From CAVRTM01 sp963724015 (GTDB lineage: Bacteria > Actinomycetota > Actinomycetes > Actinomycetales > Dermatophilaceae), in contig CAVRTM010000002.1 in NCBI GenBank assembly GCA_963724015.1, forward strand, positions 91,478-155,477: DNA of 64,000 nt, in the 5' to 3' direction. Shown here piece after piece: positions 27,036-35,772 of the stretch. The position numbers and the translations under genes are program-made. The first letter of the stretch is position 1; every line of letters starts with the position of its first letter. The notes beneath the pieces are model-generated. The model did no database searches, had not been told where the DNA came from, and saw nothing but the letters and a program-made list of their open reading frames with translations.

Positions 27036-27683
27036 ATGACCGCTGCACTGCAGGGCTGCGCGCTCCAGGGATCGCTGTGGGACGTCGGCGAGGAGGCCGG
27101 TCTGCGCGGCCTCGGCGGGTCGGTGCGCCGCACCGTGCTCAGCCGCGGCGCCTGGCTGGACCTGCGGCCGGCCTGGGCGAACGGGTCCGACGCGCTGTTC
27201 GGCCGCCTGATGGACGTCGTCCCCTGGCACGGCGAGCGGAGGCAGATGTACGAGCGGGTCGTCGACGTCCCCCGGCTGCTCAGCTTCTACGGCGAGGGCG
27301 AGCCGCTGCCCGACCCACTGCTCGAGCAGGCCCGCGAGGACCTGTCAGGCCACTACGCCGGCGAGCTCGGCGAGCCGTTCGTCACCGCCGGGCTGTGCCT
27401 CTACCGCGACGGCCGGGACAGCGTCGCCTGGCACGGCGACACGATCGGCCGCAGCCGCACCGAGGACACGATGGTGGCGATCCTCTCGCTGGGGGCGCCC
27501 CGCCCGCTGCTGCTGCGCCCGCGCGGGGGCGGCGGCGAGACGCTGCGCCATCAGCTCGGCCACGGCGACCTCGTGGTGATGGGCGGCTCCTGCCAGCGCA
27601 CGTGGGAGCACGCCATCCCCAAGACGGCCCGCCCGGTCGGCCCGCGGATCAGCGTCCAGTTCCGCACCCGCGGGGTCCGGTAG
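27036..27683 (+). CDS. alkB: AlkB-like alpha-ketoglutarate-dependent dioxygenase
   Basis: A 215-residue Fe(II)/2-oxoglutarate oxygenase of the AlkB/AlkD2-like family that oxidatively repairs alkylated bases. The iron ligands are visible as HGD in RDGRDSVAWHGDTIG and the distal His in RTWEHAIPK; the 2-oxoglutarate Arg lies in GPRISVQFR. The segment LCLYRDGRDSVAWH matches the family motif. The ATG at 27036 follows GAAGAAGGGAG. The SOS box just upstream suggests LexA control. Substrate range (DNA, RNA or nucleotide pool) is not determined by sequence. Confidence 0.88.
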   Translation: MTAALQGCALQGSLWDVGEEAGLRGLGGSVRRTVLSRGAWLDLRPAWANGSDALFGRLMDVVPWHGERRQMYERVVDVPRLLSFYGEGEPLPDPLLEQAREDLSGHYAGELGEPFVTAGLCLYRDGRDSVAWHGDTIGRSRTEDTMVAILSLGAPRPLLLRPRGGGGETLRHQLGHGDLVVMGGSCQRTWEHAIPKTARPVGPRISVQFRTRGVR

Positions 27684-27733
27684 CCCAGTCCTCGGGGATC
27701 CCGGACTCGGAGCTCCCGCGGCCGGCACCCCAG

Positions 27734-27772
27734 GCGGACGGCGGCCTCCCAGCACGAAGGGCCGCCGTCCGC
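27734..27772. terminator. Strong hairpin between convergent alkB and leuA
   Basis: A perfect 13-bp stem (GCGGACGGCGGCC / GGCCGCCGTCCGC) with a 13-base loop lies 50 bases past the alkB stop and seven bases past the leuA stop. Its position and stability fit a bidirectional terminator. There is no obvious U-tract. Confidence 0.7.
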
Positions 27773-27778
27773 GAGGGG

Positions 27779-29521
27779 TCAGCCGCGCTCGGCGCGGTTG
27801 ACCGCCGAGATGACCGCCTTGAACGAGGCGATGACGATGTTGGGGTCGAGCCCGACACCCCACAGCACCCGCTCGCCGACCGCGCACTCGACGTACGCCG
27901 CGGCGCGCGCGTCGCCACCGGCGGACAGCGCGTGCTCGGCGTAGTCCAGCACCCGCACGTCGACGTCCAGCGCGGCGAGCGCGGAGACGAAGGCCGCGAT
28001 CGGGCCGTTGCCGGTGCCCTCGAGGACGACCTCCCGGCCCCGGTCGGTCAGGGTCACCGAGATCTGGTCCGCACCGTCGACGGTGCTGTCCGAGCGCATG
28101 CTCACCAGAGCGAAGCGGCCCCAGGGGGCCACGTCGTGGCCCGCGCCGTCCTGCGCCGGGAGGTACTCGTCGGCGAAGCGCGACCACAGCGCGGCGGGCG
28201 AGACCTCCCCGCCCTCGGAGTCGGCGCCGGCCTGCACGACACCGCTGAACTCGATCTGCAGGCGCCGCGGCAGGTCCAGCTGGTGCTCGCTCTTGAGGAT
28301 GTAGGCCACGCCACCCTTGCCGGACTGGCTGTTGACGCGCACGACGGCCTCGTAGGAGCGGCCGAGGTCGTGCGGGTCGATCGGCAGATAGGGCACCGCC
28401 CACAGCAGGTCGTCGACCTGCTTGCCGTCCGCCGCGGCGTCGACGGCCATCGCCTCGAAGCCCTTCTTGATCGCGTCCTGGTGCGAGCCGGAGAAGGCGG
28501 TGAAGACCAGGTCGCCGCCGTACGGGTGCCGCTCGTGCACGGGCAGCTGGGTGCAGTACTCGACCGTGCGGCGGATCTCGTCGATGTCGGAGAAGTCGAT
28601 CTCGGGGTCGATGCCCTGGCTGAAGAGGTTCATGCCCAGGGTGACCAGGCAGACGTTGCCGGTGCGCTCGCCGTTGCCGAACAGGCAGCCCTCGATCCGG
28701 TCCGCGCCGGCGAGGTAGCCCAGCTCGGCGGCGGCCACCCCGGTGCCGCGGTCGTTGTGCGGGTGCAGCGAGAGCACCACGGACTCGCGACGGCTGAGGT
28801 GGCGTGACATCCACTCGATCGAGTCGGCGTAGACGTTGGGCGTGGCCATCTCGACGGTGGCCGGCAGGTTGATGATCACCGGGTGGTCGGGCCGGGCGTC
28901 GAAGACCTCCAGCACCTCGTTGCAGATCCGCGCCGCGAACTCCAGCTCGGTGCCTGTGTAGGACTCCGGGGAGTACTCGTAGTAGACCGCCGTCTCGGGG
29001 ATCGTCTCCTCCAGCTTGCGGCACAGCCGGGCGCCCTGCAGCGCGATGTCGACGATGCCGTCCTGGTCGAGGCCGAAGACGACCCGCCGCTGCAGCACGG
29101 ACGTGGAGTTGTACAGGTGCACGATGGCCTGCTTCGCGCCACGGATCGCGTCGTACGTGCGCTCGATCAGGTGGTCGCGGGCCTGGGTCAGGACCTGGAT
29201 GGTGACGTCGTCGGGGATGTGGCCGCCCTCGATGAGCTGGCGGACGAAGTCGTAGTCGGTCTGGCTGGCCGAGGGGAACCCGACCTCGATCTCCTTGTAG
29301 CCCATGCGCACCAGCAGCTCGAACATCCGCATCTTGCGCTCGGGGTTCATCGGGTCGATCAGCGCCTGGTTGCCGTCGCGCAGGTCGACCGCGCACCAGC
29401 GCGGCGCCTTCTCCATGCGCCTGGTGGGCCAGGTGCGGTCGGGCAGCTCGACGGCGAGCTGCTCGTGGTACGGCTGGTACTTCCCGGTCGGCATGCCGGA
29501 GGTCTGCTGGGGATGGATCAT
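27779..29521 (-). CDS. leuA: 2-isopropylmalate synthase
   Basis: Catalyses the first committed step of leucine synthesis, condensing acetyl-CoA with 2-oxoisovalerate. The 580 residues match the long actinobacterial LeuA form. Visible features are the N-terminal CAVDLRDGNQALIDPM with the metal Asp, YKEIEVGFPSASQTD, SLHPHNDRGTGVAAAE with the metal-binding HxH-like site, GNGERTGNVCLVTLGMN and FTAFSGSHQDAIKKGF. A C-terminal regulatory domain with leucine feedback-type sequence (RVLDYAEHALSAGGDARAAA) ends the protein. A Leu-rich leader peptide lies 75 bases upstream, suggesting attenuation. Confidence 0.97.
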   Translation of the reverse strand: MIHPQQTSGMPTGKYQPYHEQLAVELPDRTWPTRRMEKAPRWCAVDLRDGNQALIDPMNPERKMRMFELLVRMGYKEIEVGFPSASQTDYDFVRQLIEGGHIPDDVTIQVLTQARDHLIERTYDAIRGAKQAIVHLYNSTSVLQRRVVFGLDQDGIVDIALQGARLCRKLEETIPETAVYYEYSPESYTGTELEFAARICNEVLEVFDARPDHPVIINLPATVEMATPNVYADSIEWMSRHLSRRESVVLSLHPHNDRGTGVAAAELGYLAGADRIEGCLFGNGERTGNVCLVTLGMNLFSQGIDPEIDFSDIDEIRRTVEYCTQLPVHERHPYGGDLVFTAFSGSHQDAIKKGFEAMAVDAAADGKQVDDLLWAVPYLPIDPHDLGRSYEAVVRVNSQSGKGGVAYILKSEHQLDLPRRLQIEFSGVVQAGADSEGGEVSPAALWSRFADEYLPAQDGAGHDVAPWGRFALVSMRSDSTVDGADQISVTLTDRGREVVLEGTGNGPIAAFVSALAALDVDVRVLDYAEHALSAGGDARAAAYVECAVGERVLWGVGLDPNIVIASFKAVISAVNRAERG

Positions 29522-29596
29522 GGTCTCGCCTTCACGTCCTCGGTGCGTGCGGTGTGGCCTGGCAACGCGGACTCCGCGACGAGGGGCGGCCGGTTC

Positions 29597-29653
29597 TTAC
29601 AGGGCCCCGCCGCGGCGGCGAAGGAGGAGCAGGCCTCCGGGAGCGCTACGCAC
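29597..29653 (-). CDS. Leader peptide of leuA with four consecutive Leu codons
   Basis: An 18-residue frame from GTG to TAA reads MRSAPGGLLLLRRRGGAL. It has a run of four Leu codons (CTG CTC CTC CTT) followed by three Arg, and ends 75 bases before leuA in the same direction. Tandem codons for the end-product amino acid just upstream of a biosynthetic gene are the mark of a ribosome-mediated attenuator. A TACTTT element ends six bases before the GTG, so the transcript may be leaderless. Only short hairpins (for example at 29566-29578) are seen after it, so the exact mechanism is open. Confidence 0.68.
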   Translation of the reverse strand: MRSAPGGLLLLRRRGGAL

Positions 29654-29659
29654 AGTCCC

Positions 29660-29688
29660 AAAGTATGCCGTGACCTCGCGGGCGTCCA
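29660..29688 (-). promoter_or_regulatory. Possible promoter for the leu leader and leuA
   Basis: On the minus strand TGGACG and TACTTT are separated by 17 bases, and TACTTT ends six bases before the leader GTG. This fits a SigA-type promoter starting transcription at or very near the first base of the leader peptide. Confidence 0.4.
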
Positions 29689-29799
29689 CCACGCGGGCGC
29701 CGGTCCCGGATGCTGGACAGCACGGAGGCAGGAACGGGGGGCGGATGTCGGTGCCCGGGTGCACCGTAGGAGCCCCACCACGCAGAGCAGGGGACGACC

Positions 29800-30942
29800 A
29801 TGACGAGCACCGCCCGCCCACACTCCTGCACCATCCTGCCGCCGTACCTGCTGGAGCGGGTGCGCCGGCAGGGGGACCCCCGCGCCGCCGCCGCCGCGGA
29901 GCACACGCTCGCGCTCGACGGCCGCGTGCGGTCCCGCCGCGAGCTGCCTGCCGCCAGGCGCGGCGGGGACGGCGCCGGCACGCCCACCCCCGGCGGCTTC
30001 GTGCCCCTGGCCCTGCAGGAGAAGGTGCAGCAGCGCCCGGCCCCACCCGCGGCGGGTCCCGCGCCGGCGCCGCACCGCGCGATCCACGATGCCGCGCACA
30101 CCACGACGCTGCCGGGCACCCTCGTGCGACCGGAGGGCGGCGCCCCCACCGCCGACCAGTCCGTCACCGACGCCTACGACCACCTCGGTGCCACGTGGCA
30201 GCTGTATCGACAGGCCTACCAGCGGGACTCCCTCGACGGTCGCGGCCTGCCGCTCGTCGCGTCCGTGCACTACGACGTCGATTACGACAACGCCTTCTGG
30301 GACGGCACCCAGATGGTCTTCGGCGACGGGGACGGCGTCTACTTCAACCGGTTCACCGACAGCGTCGACGTCGTCGGCCACGAGCTCACCCACGGCGTCA
30401 TGCAGTACACCGCCGGCCTCACCTACGTCGGGCAGTCCGGCGCCCTGAACGAGTCCGTCTCCGACGTGTTCGGGTCGCTCGTCAAGCAGATGCACCTGGG
30501 CCAGGCCGCCCAGGACGCCGACTGGCTCATCGGCGACCGGATCTTCACCAGCAAGGTCCGCGGCGTCGCGCTGCGCTCGATGAAGGCGCCCGGCACCGCG
30601 TACGACGACCCGGTGCTCGGCAAGGATCCGCAGCCGGCCGACATGGACGGCTACGTCGACCTGCCGCACGACGACCAGCACGACAGCGGCGGCGTGCACA
30701 CCAACTCAGGGATCCCCAACCGCGCCTTCTACCTGACCGCCACCGCGCTCGGCGGCAACGCCTGGGAGGCCGCGGGCCAGGTCTGGTACGACGTCCTCAC
30801 CCGCCCCGGGCTCGCCAAGGACGTCGGGTTCGCGGGCTTCGCGGCCGCGACCGTCGAGGCCGCGGCGGCGCGGTTCGGGGCCGGCGGCAGTGCGGCCGAG
30901 GCGGTCCGGCAGGCGTGGGTCACGGTCAAGGTGCTGGCTTGA
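29800..30942 (+). CDS. Protealysin-like M4 zinc metalloprotease
   Basis: A thermolysin-family protease of 380 residues. The N-terminus carries the protealysin propeptide motif CTILPPYLLERV instead of a signal peptide or the long FTP/PepSY propeptide. The catalytic domain shows VASVHYDVDYDNAFWDG, the zinc site VGHELTHGVMQYTAGL, and ALNESVSDVFGS with the third ligand Glu. The C-terminal helical domain contains DSGGVHTNSGIPNRAFYL with the catalytic His region. Lack of a signal peptide suggests a cytoplasmic or non-classically exported enzyme, as described for protealysins. It sits between leuA and era, divergent from the leu leader. Confidence 0.9.
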   Translation: MTSTARPHSCTILPPYLLERVRRQGDPRAAAAAEHTLALDGRVRSRRELPAARRGGDGAGTPTPGGFVPLALQEKVQQRPAPPAAGPAPAPHRAIHDAAHTTTLPGTLVRPEGGAPTADQSVTDAYDHLGATWQLYRQAYQRDSLDGRGLPLVASVHYDVDYDNAFWDGTQMVFGDGDGVYFNRFTDSVDVVGHELTHGVMQYTAGLTYVGQSGALNESVSDVFGSLVKQMHLGQAAQDADWLIGDRIFTSKVRGVALRSMKAPGTAYDDPVLGKDPQPADMDGYVDLPHDDQHDSGGVHTNSGIPNRAFYLTATALGGNAWEAAGQVWYDVLTRPGLAKDVGFAGFAAATVEAAAARFGAGGSAAEAVRQAWVTVKVLA

Positions 30943-30972
30943 CCCCCGGTCCCCCGCAGTGGCCGTCCCGGG

Positions 30973-31887
30973 TCAGAAGCCGAGGCGCTGCAGCTGCTTG
31001 GGGTCGCGCTGCCAGTCCTTGGCGACCTTGACGTGCAGGTCGAGGTGGATCCGCTGGCCGAGCAGGGCCTCGATCCCCCGGCGCGCGTTGGTGCCGACCT
31101 CGCGCAGCCGCGAGCCGCCGCGGCCGATGATGATGGCCTTCTGGCTCGGGCGCTCGACGAACACGTGCACCCGCACGTCCAGCAGCGGGTCGTCGTCGGG
31201 CCGGCCCGCACGGGGCACCATCTCGTCGACGACGACCGCCAGGCTGTGCGGCAGCTCGTCGCGCACCCCCTCCAGCGCCGCCTCGCGCACGAGCTCGGCG
31301 ATCATGACCGCCTCGGGCTCGTCGGTCAGCACGTCGTCGGGATACAGCTTCGGCGACAGCGGCAGGTACGACGACAGCACGCCCGAGACCTCCTGGACCT
31401 GGTCGCCGCGGGTCGCCGAGCACGGGACGATGGCGTCCCAGGACCCGAGCTGGTCGATGGCGATGAGGTGCTCGGCCAGCCGGGCCCGGTCCACCCGGTC
31501 CGACTTGGTCGCGAGCGCCACCACCGGGCGGCGGCTGGCCCGCTGCAGCTCGGCCAGCTCGCGGGCGATGTAGGTGTCACCGGGGCCGATCTTCTGGTCC
31601 GAGGGCAGGCAGAAGCCGATGACGTCGACCCCCAGCAGCGTCTCGCGGACCAGGTCGTTGAGCCGCTGCCCGAGCAGGGTGCGCGGCTTGTGCAGGCCGG
31701 GGGTGTCCACCAGGATCAGCTGCGCCGAGGGCGAGGTCGCGATCCCGCGGATGGTGTGCCGGGTGGTCTGGGGCTTGCTGGAGGTGATGGCGACCTTGTG
31801 CCCCACCAGCGCGTTGGTCAGCGTGGACTTGCCGGCGTTGGGCCGTCCGACGAGGCAGGCGAACCCTGCCCGGAACTCGGCGTTCAC
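30973..31887 (-). CDS. era: GTPase Era
   Basis: A ribosome-assembly GTPase that binds 16S rRNA; 304 residues. G1 is VGRPNAGKSTLTNALVG, the G2 region TTRHTIRGI, G3 LVDTPGLHKP and G4 ATKSD. The C-terminal KH domain includes VERPSQKAIIIGRGGSRLREVG and DLHVKVAKDWQRDP. It starts at GTG 31887, making a GTGA overlap with the corC stop. This gives a tight ybeY-corC-era cluster for ribosome maturation. Confidence 0.97.
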   Translation of the reverse strand: MNAEFRAGFACLVGRPNAGKSTLTNALVGHKVAITSSKPQTTRHTIRGIATSPSAQLILVDTPGLHKPRTLLGQRLNDLVRETLLGVDVIGFCLPSDQKIGPGDTYIARELAELQRASRRPVVALATKSDRVDRARLAEHLIAIDQLGSWDAIVPCSATRGDQVQEVSGVLSSYLPLSPKLYPDDVLTDEPEAVMIAELVREAALEGVRDELPHSLAVVVDEMVPRAGRPDDDPLLDVRVHVFVERPSQKAIIIGRGGSRLREVGTNARRGIEALLGQRIHLDLHVKVAKDWQRDPKQLQRLGF

Positions 31888-33237
31888 GACGCCTCCTCGC
31901 GGTGGTGGGGGTGGGACATGTCCTCAGGTGCCATGGGCGCCAGCGTGGCCCCGGAGGGGTGGTCGCCCCCGGGATGGCCGGCGGGGTGCAGGCGGCGGAC
32001 GATCACGGTGGCGATCCGGTGGCGGCGACCGGCCATCCGCTCGGCCGTCAGCCGCAGGCCGGCGACCTCGCCCGCCGACCCCGGGATGGGGACGAGCCCG
32101 ATCGTCTTGCCGAGCAGGCCGCCGACGGTGTCGACCTCCTCCTCCTCGATGGTGACACCGAACAGCTCGGCGAGGTCGTCGACATGCATCGTCGCGGGCA
32201 CCCGGGTGGTGCCGTCCGCGAGCTGCTCGACACCGGGCGGCTCGCGGTCGTACTCGTCGGCGATCTCGCCGACGATCTCCTCCAGGATGTCCTCGATGGT
32301 GACCAGGCCGGCCGTGCCGCCGTACTCGTCGATGACCACGGCGAAGTGGAACTGGCCGCGCTGCATCTCGCGCAGCAGGTCATCGATCGGCTTGCTCTCG
32401 GGGATGTGGTTGACCGGCCGCATCGCGTGCAGGACGTGCACCGTCGCCGAGCCGGCGTCGGCGTTGACGCGGCGGGTGACGTCCTTGAAGTAGAGCAGGC
32501 CGAGCACGTCGTCCGGGCCGTCGCCGACGACCGGGATGCGGGAGAAGCCCGAGCGCAGGAACAGCGACATCGCCCTGCCTGAGGGTCTTGTCCGCGTCGA
32601 TGGTGACCATGTCGGTGCGCGGGACCATGACCTCACGCACGACCGTGTCACCGAGCTCGAAGACCGAGTGGATCATCTGCCGCTCACCGGCCTCGATCAG
32701 CGCGGTCTCCCCCGCGAGGTCGACCAGGTCGCGCAGCTCGGCCTCGGAGTCGAACGGCCCGTCGCGGTAGCCCTCGCCCGGCGTCACGGCGTTGCCCAGG
32801 GCGACGAGCAGCCGCGCCACCGGCCCGAGGACGCGCCGCAGCCAGACCAGGACCGGGGCCGCGAGCAGCGCGATGCGGTCGGCGTGCTGGCGGCCGAGGG
32901 TGCGCGGGGACACCCCGACCAGGACGAAGGACAGCACCGCCATGACGCCGATGCTGACCAGCAGCGTCTGCCAGAAGCCGTCGACGAGGGCGACGGCGGC
33001 CAGGGTGATCAGCACCGCGGCGGCCGCCTCGGCGACCACCCGGACGAACGCGGCGACCGAGAGGTACGCCGCGCTGTCGCCGGCGATGCGCAGCAGGGCG
33101 GTCGCGCCGCGGCCACCCTCCTCGACCAGCTCGGCCGCGCGGTGGCGCGACATCCGGCTCAGGGAGGACTCGGCGGCGGCGAGCAGGAACGCGACGAGCA
33201 GGCTGACGAGGGCGGCGAGGAGCAGTTGGGTGGTCAT
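31884..33237 (-). CDS. CorC/HlyC-type protein with CNNM and CBS domains, one frameshift
   Basis: A membrane protein of about 450 residues. An N-terminal DUF21/CNNM domain (three or four helices, starting TTQLLLAALVSLLVAFLLAA) is followed by two CBS domains (EVMVPRTDMVTIDADKTLRQ; then SGFSRIPVVGDGPDDVLGLL and FAVVIDEYGGTAGLVTIEDI). A C-terminal CorC/HlyC domain ends the protein. A one-base frame change near 32575 divides the first CBS domain; removing one G restores it. The family is linked to magnesium/cobalt homeostasis; the haemolysin name is historical. It overlaps era by four bases. Confidence 0.9.
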
Positions 33238-33252
33238 CTCGGCGGCGCGGCG

Positions 33253-33720
33253 TCAGCGGGCCGGGCGGTTGCGCCCGGCCAGGAAGGTGAGCAGCAGGGT
33301 GCGCTGCAGCTCGAACATCTCGCGCTCCTCCTCCGGCTCGGCGTGGTCGTAGCCGAGCAGGTGCAGGATGCCGTGCGTGGTGAGCAGCAGCAGCTCCTCC
33401 TCGGTGGCGTGGCCGGCCTCAGCCGCCTGGCGGGCCGCGACGCTCGGGCACAGCACGATGTCGCCGAGCACGCCCTCCTCGGGCTCCTGGCCGTCCCGGC
33501 CGGGACGCAGCTCGTCCATCGGGAAGCTCATCACGTCGGTGGGACCAGGCAGGTCCATCCACTGCACGTGGAGCACCTCCATCGCCGCCTCGTCCACCAG
33601 CTTGAGGCACAGGTCGGCGCCGGGGTGGACCTTCATCTCCTCCAGCACGTAACGGGAGCAGGCCACGAGCTCCATCTCGTCGAGCACCGTGTCGGTCTCG
33701 TTAAGAACCTCGATGCTCAC
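33253..33720 (-). CDS. ybeY: Endoribonuclease YbeY
   Basis: A metal-dependent RNase involved in 16S rRNA 3'-end maturation and ribosome quality control; 155 residues. The zinc-binding signature is complete as THGILHLLGYDHAEPEE (three His). Upstream elements include MDLPGPTDVMSFPMDE and GDIVLCPSVAARQAAE. It starts at GTG 33720, giving the conserved SIEVLNET N-terminus and a 20-base overlap with the end of phoH. The phoH-ybeY-corC-era order is widespread. Confidence 0.96.
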   Translation of the reverse strand: MSIEVLNETDTVLDEMELVACSRYVLEEMKVHPGADLCLKLVDEAAMEVLHVQWMDLPGPTDVMSFPMDELRPGRDGQEPEEGVLGDIVLCPSVAARQAAEAGHATEEELLLLTTHGILHLLGYDHAEPEEEREMFELQRTLLLTFLAGRNRPAR

Positions 33721-34780
33721 GAGCCGTCCTCACCGCCTTGGCGCCCATCCGCTGGCGACCGCCGCGGTCGCCCTGGTGGTTGCTCTCGTCCCAGCGGCCG
33801 TAGGCGTCGACGATGGCCCCCACCAGGCGGTGGCGGACGACGTCCTGCGAGGTCAGCTCGGCGAAGTACACGTCGTCGACACCCTCGAGGATGTCCTGGA
33901 CCACGCGCAGCCCGGACTGGGTGCCGCCGGGCAGGTCGACCTGGGTGACGTCGCCGGTGACCACGATCTTGGAGCCGAAGCCCAGCCGGGTGAGGAACAT
34001 CTTCATCTGCTCGGGCGAGGTGTTCTGGGCCTCGTCCAGGATGATGAAGGCGTCGTTGAGGGTGCGCCCCCGCATGTAGGCCAGCGGGGCGACCTCGATC
34101 GTGCCGGCCGCCATCAGCCGCGGGATCGAGTCGGGGTCCATCATGTCGTGCAGGGCGTCGTACAGCGGGCGCAGGTAGGGGTCGATCTTGTCGCTCAGCG
34201 TGCCGGGCAGGAAGCCCAGCCGCTCGCCGGCCTCGACCGCCGGCCGGGTGAGGATGATCCGGCTGACCTGCTTGGCCTGCAGCGCCGCGACGGCCTTGGC
34301 CATCGCGAGGTAGGTCTTGCCGGTGCCGGCGGGGCCGATCCCGAAGACGATGGTGTGCTTGTCGATCGCGTCGACGTAGTGCTTCTGGTTCAGCGTCTTG
34401 GGTCGGATGGTGCGGCCGCGGTTGGAGACGATGTTCATCGTCAGGACGTCGGCCGGGCGCTCCTTGGTCTGCTCGCGCAGCATCCGCACCGAGCGCTCGA
34501 CGGCGTCGCGGTTCAGCGGCTGGCCGGTGGCGATGACGACCAGGAGCTCGTCGACCAGGCGCTCGACCAGGGCGATGTCGGCACTGGACCCGGCGAGGTG
34601 GAACTCGTTGCCCCGCACGTGGACGTCGAGCTGGGGAAAGGCGTGCTCGATGGTGCGGAGGATCTCGTCGCGGGGGCCGAGCAGGGTGACCATGGGCACC
34701 TCGGACGGAACGACGATCGTCTGCGTCGGCACCTCCGGCTGGTCCTGGGAGATCTGGGGTTCGCGTGGGTCTTCAGTCAT
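33701..34780 (-). CDS. phoH: PhoH-like ATPase
   Basis: A 359-residue cytoplasmic ATPase of the PhoH family, linked to RNA metabolism. An N-terminal KH-like part (residues about 30-100) precedes the P-loop domain with FGIGPAGTGKTYLAMAKAVA, RIILTRPAVEAGERLGFLPG, Walker B FIILDEAQN and VVTGDVTQVDLP. The C-terminal tail (RWDESNHQGDRGGRQRMG) is basic. ATG 34780 has the AGGAGGA-type site upstream. The gene is directly followed by ybeY with overlap. Confidence 0.95.
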   Translation of the reverse strand: MTEDPREPQISQDQPEVPTQTIVVPSEVPMVTLLGPRDEILRTIEHAFPQLDVHVRGNEFHLAGSSADIALVERLVDELLVVIATGQPLNRDAVERSVRMLREQTKERPADVLTMNIVSNRGRTIRPKTLNQKHYVDAIDKHTIVFGIGPAGTGKTYLAMAKAVAALQAKQVSRIILTRPAVEAGERLGFLPGTLSDKIDPYLRPLYDALHDMMDPDSIPRLMAAGTIEVAPLAYMRGRTLNDAFIILDEAQNTSPEQMKMFLTRLGFGSKIVVTGDVTQVDLPGGTQSGLRVVQDILEGVDDVYFAELTSQDVVRHRLVGAIVDAYGRWDESNHQGDRGGRQRMGAKAVRTAREHRGS

Positions 34781-34803
34781 GTCCTCCTCAGTCTACGGGG
34801 CGC

Positions 34804-35151
34804 TCACGCCATCGGCGACGTCATGGCCTTGCCGCCGAGCACGTGGACGTGCGCGTGGAAGACGGTCTGGCCGGCATCCGGCCCGGTGTTGACGACCAGC
34901 CGGTAACCCTGGTCCAGCCCCTCGGACCGGGCCACGTCGGCGGCGGCGAGCAGCACGTCGGCCAGGACGCGGGGGTCCTCCCGCGCCGTGTCGGCCACGG
35001 TCGGCCGGTGCTGCTTGGGGACGACCAGCACGTGCACCGGAGCGTGCGGGGCGATGTCGCGGAAGGCCAGCGTGGTCCCCGTCTCGTGGACGACCTCGGC
35101 CGGGAGCTCGCGCGCCACGATCCGGCAGAACAGGCAGTCGGTCTCCCTCAT
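34804..35151 (-). CDS. HIT-family (HINT-like) nucleotide hydrolase
   Basis: A 115-residue histidine-triad protein, likely hydrolysing AMP-lysyl or similar nucleoside phosphoramidates. It shows the N-terminal CLFCRIVARELPAEVV with the paired Cys common in this subgroup, DIAPHAPVHVLVVPKQH, and the catalytic triad motif HAHVHVLGG near the C-terminus. ATG 35151 fits the family. It lies 23 bases upstream of phoH on the same strand and may open the operon. Confidence 0.94.
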   Translation of the reverse strand: MRETDCLFCRIVARELPAEVVHETGTTLAFRDIAPHAPVHVLVVPKQHRPTVADTAREDPRVLADVLLAAADVARSEGLDQGYRLVVNTGPDAGQTVFHAHVHVLGGKAMTSPMA

Positions 35152-35205
35152 GAAAACAGCGTAGCGGCGTGTCAACCGGATCGCGCCGTCGCGCGTGTTT
35201 GCTGC

Positions 35206-35772
35206 GTGAGAACGTTGAGCGTGGTCGAACCGGGCGCCGGCAGCGCAGCACCCCGCTGGGCGGCCGACGAGGCCCTGACCCAGCTGTACGCCGCGCACTG
35301 GGACTCCCTGGTGCGGCTGTCCTGGCTGCTGGTGCGCGACCAGCACGTGGCCGAGGAGTCGGTCCAGGACGCGTTCGTGGCCATGCACGCCCGCTGGTCG
35401 CAGCTGCGCGAGCCCGAGAGCGCGCTGGCCTACCTGCGACGCGCGGTCGTCAACACCTCACGCTCGGTCCTGCGCCACCGCGGCGTCGAGCACCGCTACC
35501 TGGTCTCGGAGACGACCGCGCGCACCGCGCACGGCGTGACCACCGAGCCCAGCGCCGAGGAGCGCGCCCTCATCCGCGCCACCGGCGACCGGATGATCCG
35601 GGCGCTCGGCCGCCTCCCCCGCCGCCAGCGCGAGGTCCTCACGCTGCGCTACTACGCCGACCTCAGCGAGGCCCAGATCGCCGACGCGCTCGGCATCTCG
35701 GCCGGCTCGGTCAAGGCCCACGCCTCCCGCGGCCTCACTGCCCTGCGACACGATGGAGAGATCACCTCATGA
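35206..35772 (+). CDS. ECF sigma factor, SigE/SigM-like
   Basis: A 188-residue group 4 sigma factor. Region 2 is ALTQLYAAHWDSLVRLSWLL and ESVQDAFVAMHARW; region 4 is LPRRQREVLTLRYYADLSEA with the helix-turn-helix QIADALGISAGSVKAHASRG. I use GTG 35206 as the start; GTG 35221 is an alternative. The stop overlaps the next ATG (ATGA), coupling it to a membrane-anchored GerMN/Gmad2 protein that may act in place of an anti-sigma factor, since no ordinary anti-sigma gene is present. Confidence 0.88.
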   Translation: MRTLSVVEPGAGSAAPRWAADEALTQLYAAHWDSLVRLSWLLVRDQHVAEESVQDAFVAMHARWSQLREPESALAYLRRAVVNTSRSVLRHRGVEHRYLVSETTARTAHGVTTEPSAEERALIRATGDRMIRALGRLPRRQREVLTLRYYADLSEAQIADALGISAGSVKAHASRGLTALRHDGEITS

